Source of the DNA: a virus | Virus record (IMG/VR): IMGVR_UViG_3300044625_002357 | Span: 1 to 32,230 of that record | Direction: 5' to 3' (one strand) | DNA length: 32,230 nt | Shown: positions 31,614-32,230 of the stretch, in pieces | Layout of the letters: each line of letters starts with the position of its first letter | How positions within the stretch are numbered: position 1 is the stretch's first letter | The notes under the pieces: model-generated | Told to the model about the DNA's origin: nothing | What the model saw: the letters and a program-made list of their open reading frames with translations, nothing else | Database searches by the model: none | Position numbers and translations under genes: made by a program

Positions 31614-32230
31614 ATGAGTAGCGGTGCTAATAAAATTGAAATTACACAATCAACCCTTTTAAAACTTCTTGTTCGTCGTGGCTCCAATGAAGAGCGCAAA
31701 AACATAGTTTTATCAGAAGGTGAATTGGGGTATGCAGTTGACACAAAAAAACTTTTCATTGGTGATGGTGCAAATGTGGGTGGCGTGCCTGTTACAACAC
31801 AGGTTTATTATGGTGCCACTTCACCAATTGCTTATAATGCAGCAACCATAGGTGATTTTGCCTATGATTCAACAGAAGGTGCTTTGTATGTATTAACAGG
31901 TGATGATCCAACCACCATCGGCGATTGGGGAATTGTTGCTAATGATGTGCGCGTTGATGATGCAACAATGCAATTGATAACATACAATGGTGTTCCAAAT
32001 ACTCTTGCTGTTAAGACTGTTAGCGCAGCACAGCTTGACCCAAATTTGCCTGGAACTGGTTTGGAATACAGTGGTGTGCCCATCAGAACCATTCAAACCA
32101 CTGCAGATCAAGCTTTTGATAGCATCAGTTTGCGCTCTGCTGCAGCATTGCAAATACCTACCACCTTACAATTCGGTACAGCTGGTGGAGCAACTCAATA
32201 TTCAATGCCACCCTTTGATGGTCCCAATGG
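31614..32230 (+). CDS. Second RRGT-type tail fibre protein (3' end outside window)
   Basis: From ATG 31614 an open frame runs without stop to the window edge (205 complete codons). Its N-terminal domain is a paralogue of the preceding gene: LLKLLVRRGSNEERKNIVLS and EGELGYAVDTKKLFIGDGAN align with the RRGTETQ...GELGYVTDTKRTFVGDG block there. After that it has a segment FAYDSTEGALYVLTG and a repeat-poor beta-rich region rather than the earlier shaft, so the two proteins probably share the attachment domain but differ in the receptor-binding part. The start has TTAAATA five bases upstream. The partial length prevents assignment of the tip domain. Confidence 0.82.
   Translation, partial: MSSGANKIEITQSTLLKLLVRRGSNEERKNIVLSEGELGYAVDTKKLFIGDGANVGGVPVTTQVYYGATSPIAYNAATIGDFAYDSTEGALYVLTGDDPTTIGDWGIVANDVRVDDATMQLITYNGVPNTLAVKTVSAAQLDPNLPGTGLEYSGVPIRTIQTTADQAFDSISLRSAAALQIPTTLQFGTAGGATQYSMPPFDGPN

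Noticed and set aside
1-32230. Prophage or genomic island
   Set aside because: No integrase, attachment repeat, repressor or bacterial gene is visible, and the content is a continuous virion-gene region with T4-type late signals.
1-32230. tRNA genes
   Set aside because: Gaps between genes are mostly under 60 bases and none shows a cloverleaf pattern that I can recognise.

Overview
This window reads as part of the late, virion-structural region of a lytic, contractile-tailed bacteriophage related to T4 (Caudoviricetes, T4-like myovirus). The diagnostic genes are a gp17-type large terminase, a gp18-type tail sheath, a gp19-type tail tube, a gp4-type head-completion protein, a gp14-type neck protein, two gp26/gp51-type baseplate-hub assembly proteins, a tape-measure-like protein and a tube-cap-like baseplate protein. 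The sequence is AT-rich, genes are packed almost end to end, and I see no tRNA, rRNA, CRISPR array, insertion sequence or integration gene. The host cannot be named from this window.

Layout. (1) 1-14136, minus strand, read from right to left: terminase, a tube-fold protein, tail sheath, a strong terminator, a free-standing homing-endonuclease-like gene, gp4, a T4-lysozyme-like protein, tail tube gp19, a second tube-like protein, two gp26/51-type proteins, tape measure, a gp48/54-like protein, and the first codons of another gene cut by the window edge. (2) 14172-14966, plus strand: one acidic, prohead-core-like gene, ending at a bidirectional terminator. (3) 15026-17445, minus strand: an Asn-rich unknown, gp14, a RecB-type PD-(D/E)XK nuclease and a small unknown. 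(4) 17478-32230, plus strand: a small HExxH (zincin-like) protein, a 49-residue basic protein, then about 14 kb of very large tail, baseplate and fibre proteins. These include a tail-collar fibre with an assembly-chaperone-like neighbour, two proteins with beta-propeller-like repeats (one apparently inserted into a LamG domain), and three further fibre proteins, the last running off the window.

The genes fit one programme: DNA packaging (gp17), head completion and neck (gp4, gp14), tail tube, sheath and baseplate hub assembly, and adhesion devices.

The most striking signal is regulatory. Nineteen starts are preceded by NTAAATA, the core of the T4 late promoter, at a nearly fixed 5-7 bases before ATG or GTG, and no gene has a convincing Shine-Dalgarno sequence. 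At many junctions the upstream TAA stop lies inside the motif, making a stop/motif/start module of about 15 bases. If the motif is the late -10 element, these mRNAs should be leaderless or nearly so. The fixed spacing also corrects several start codons (9282, 12400, 14172, 17445) and supports two GTG starts (5599, 26758).
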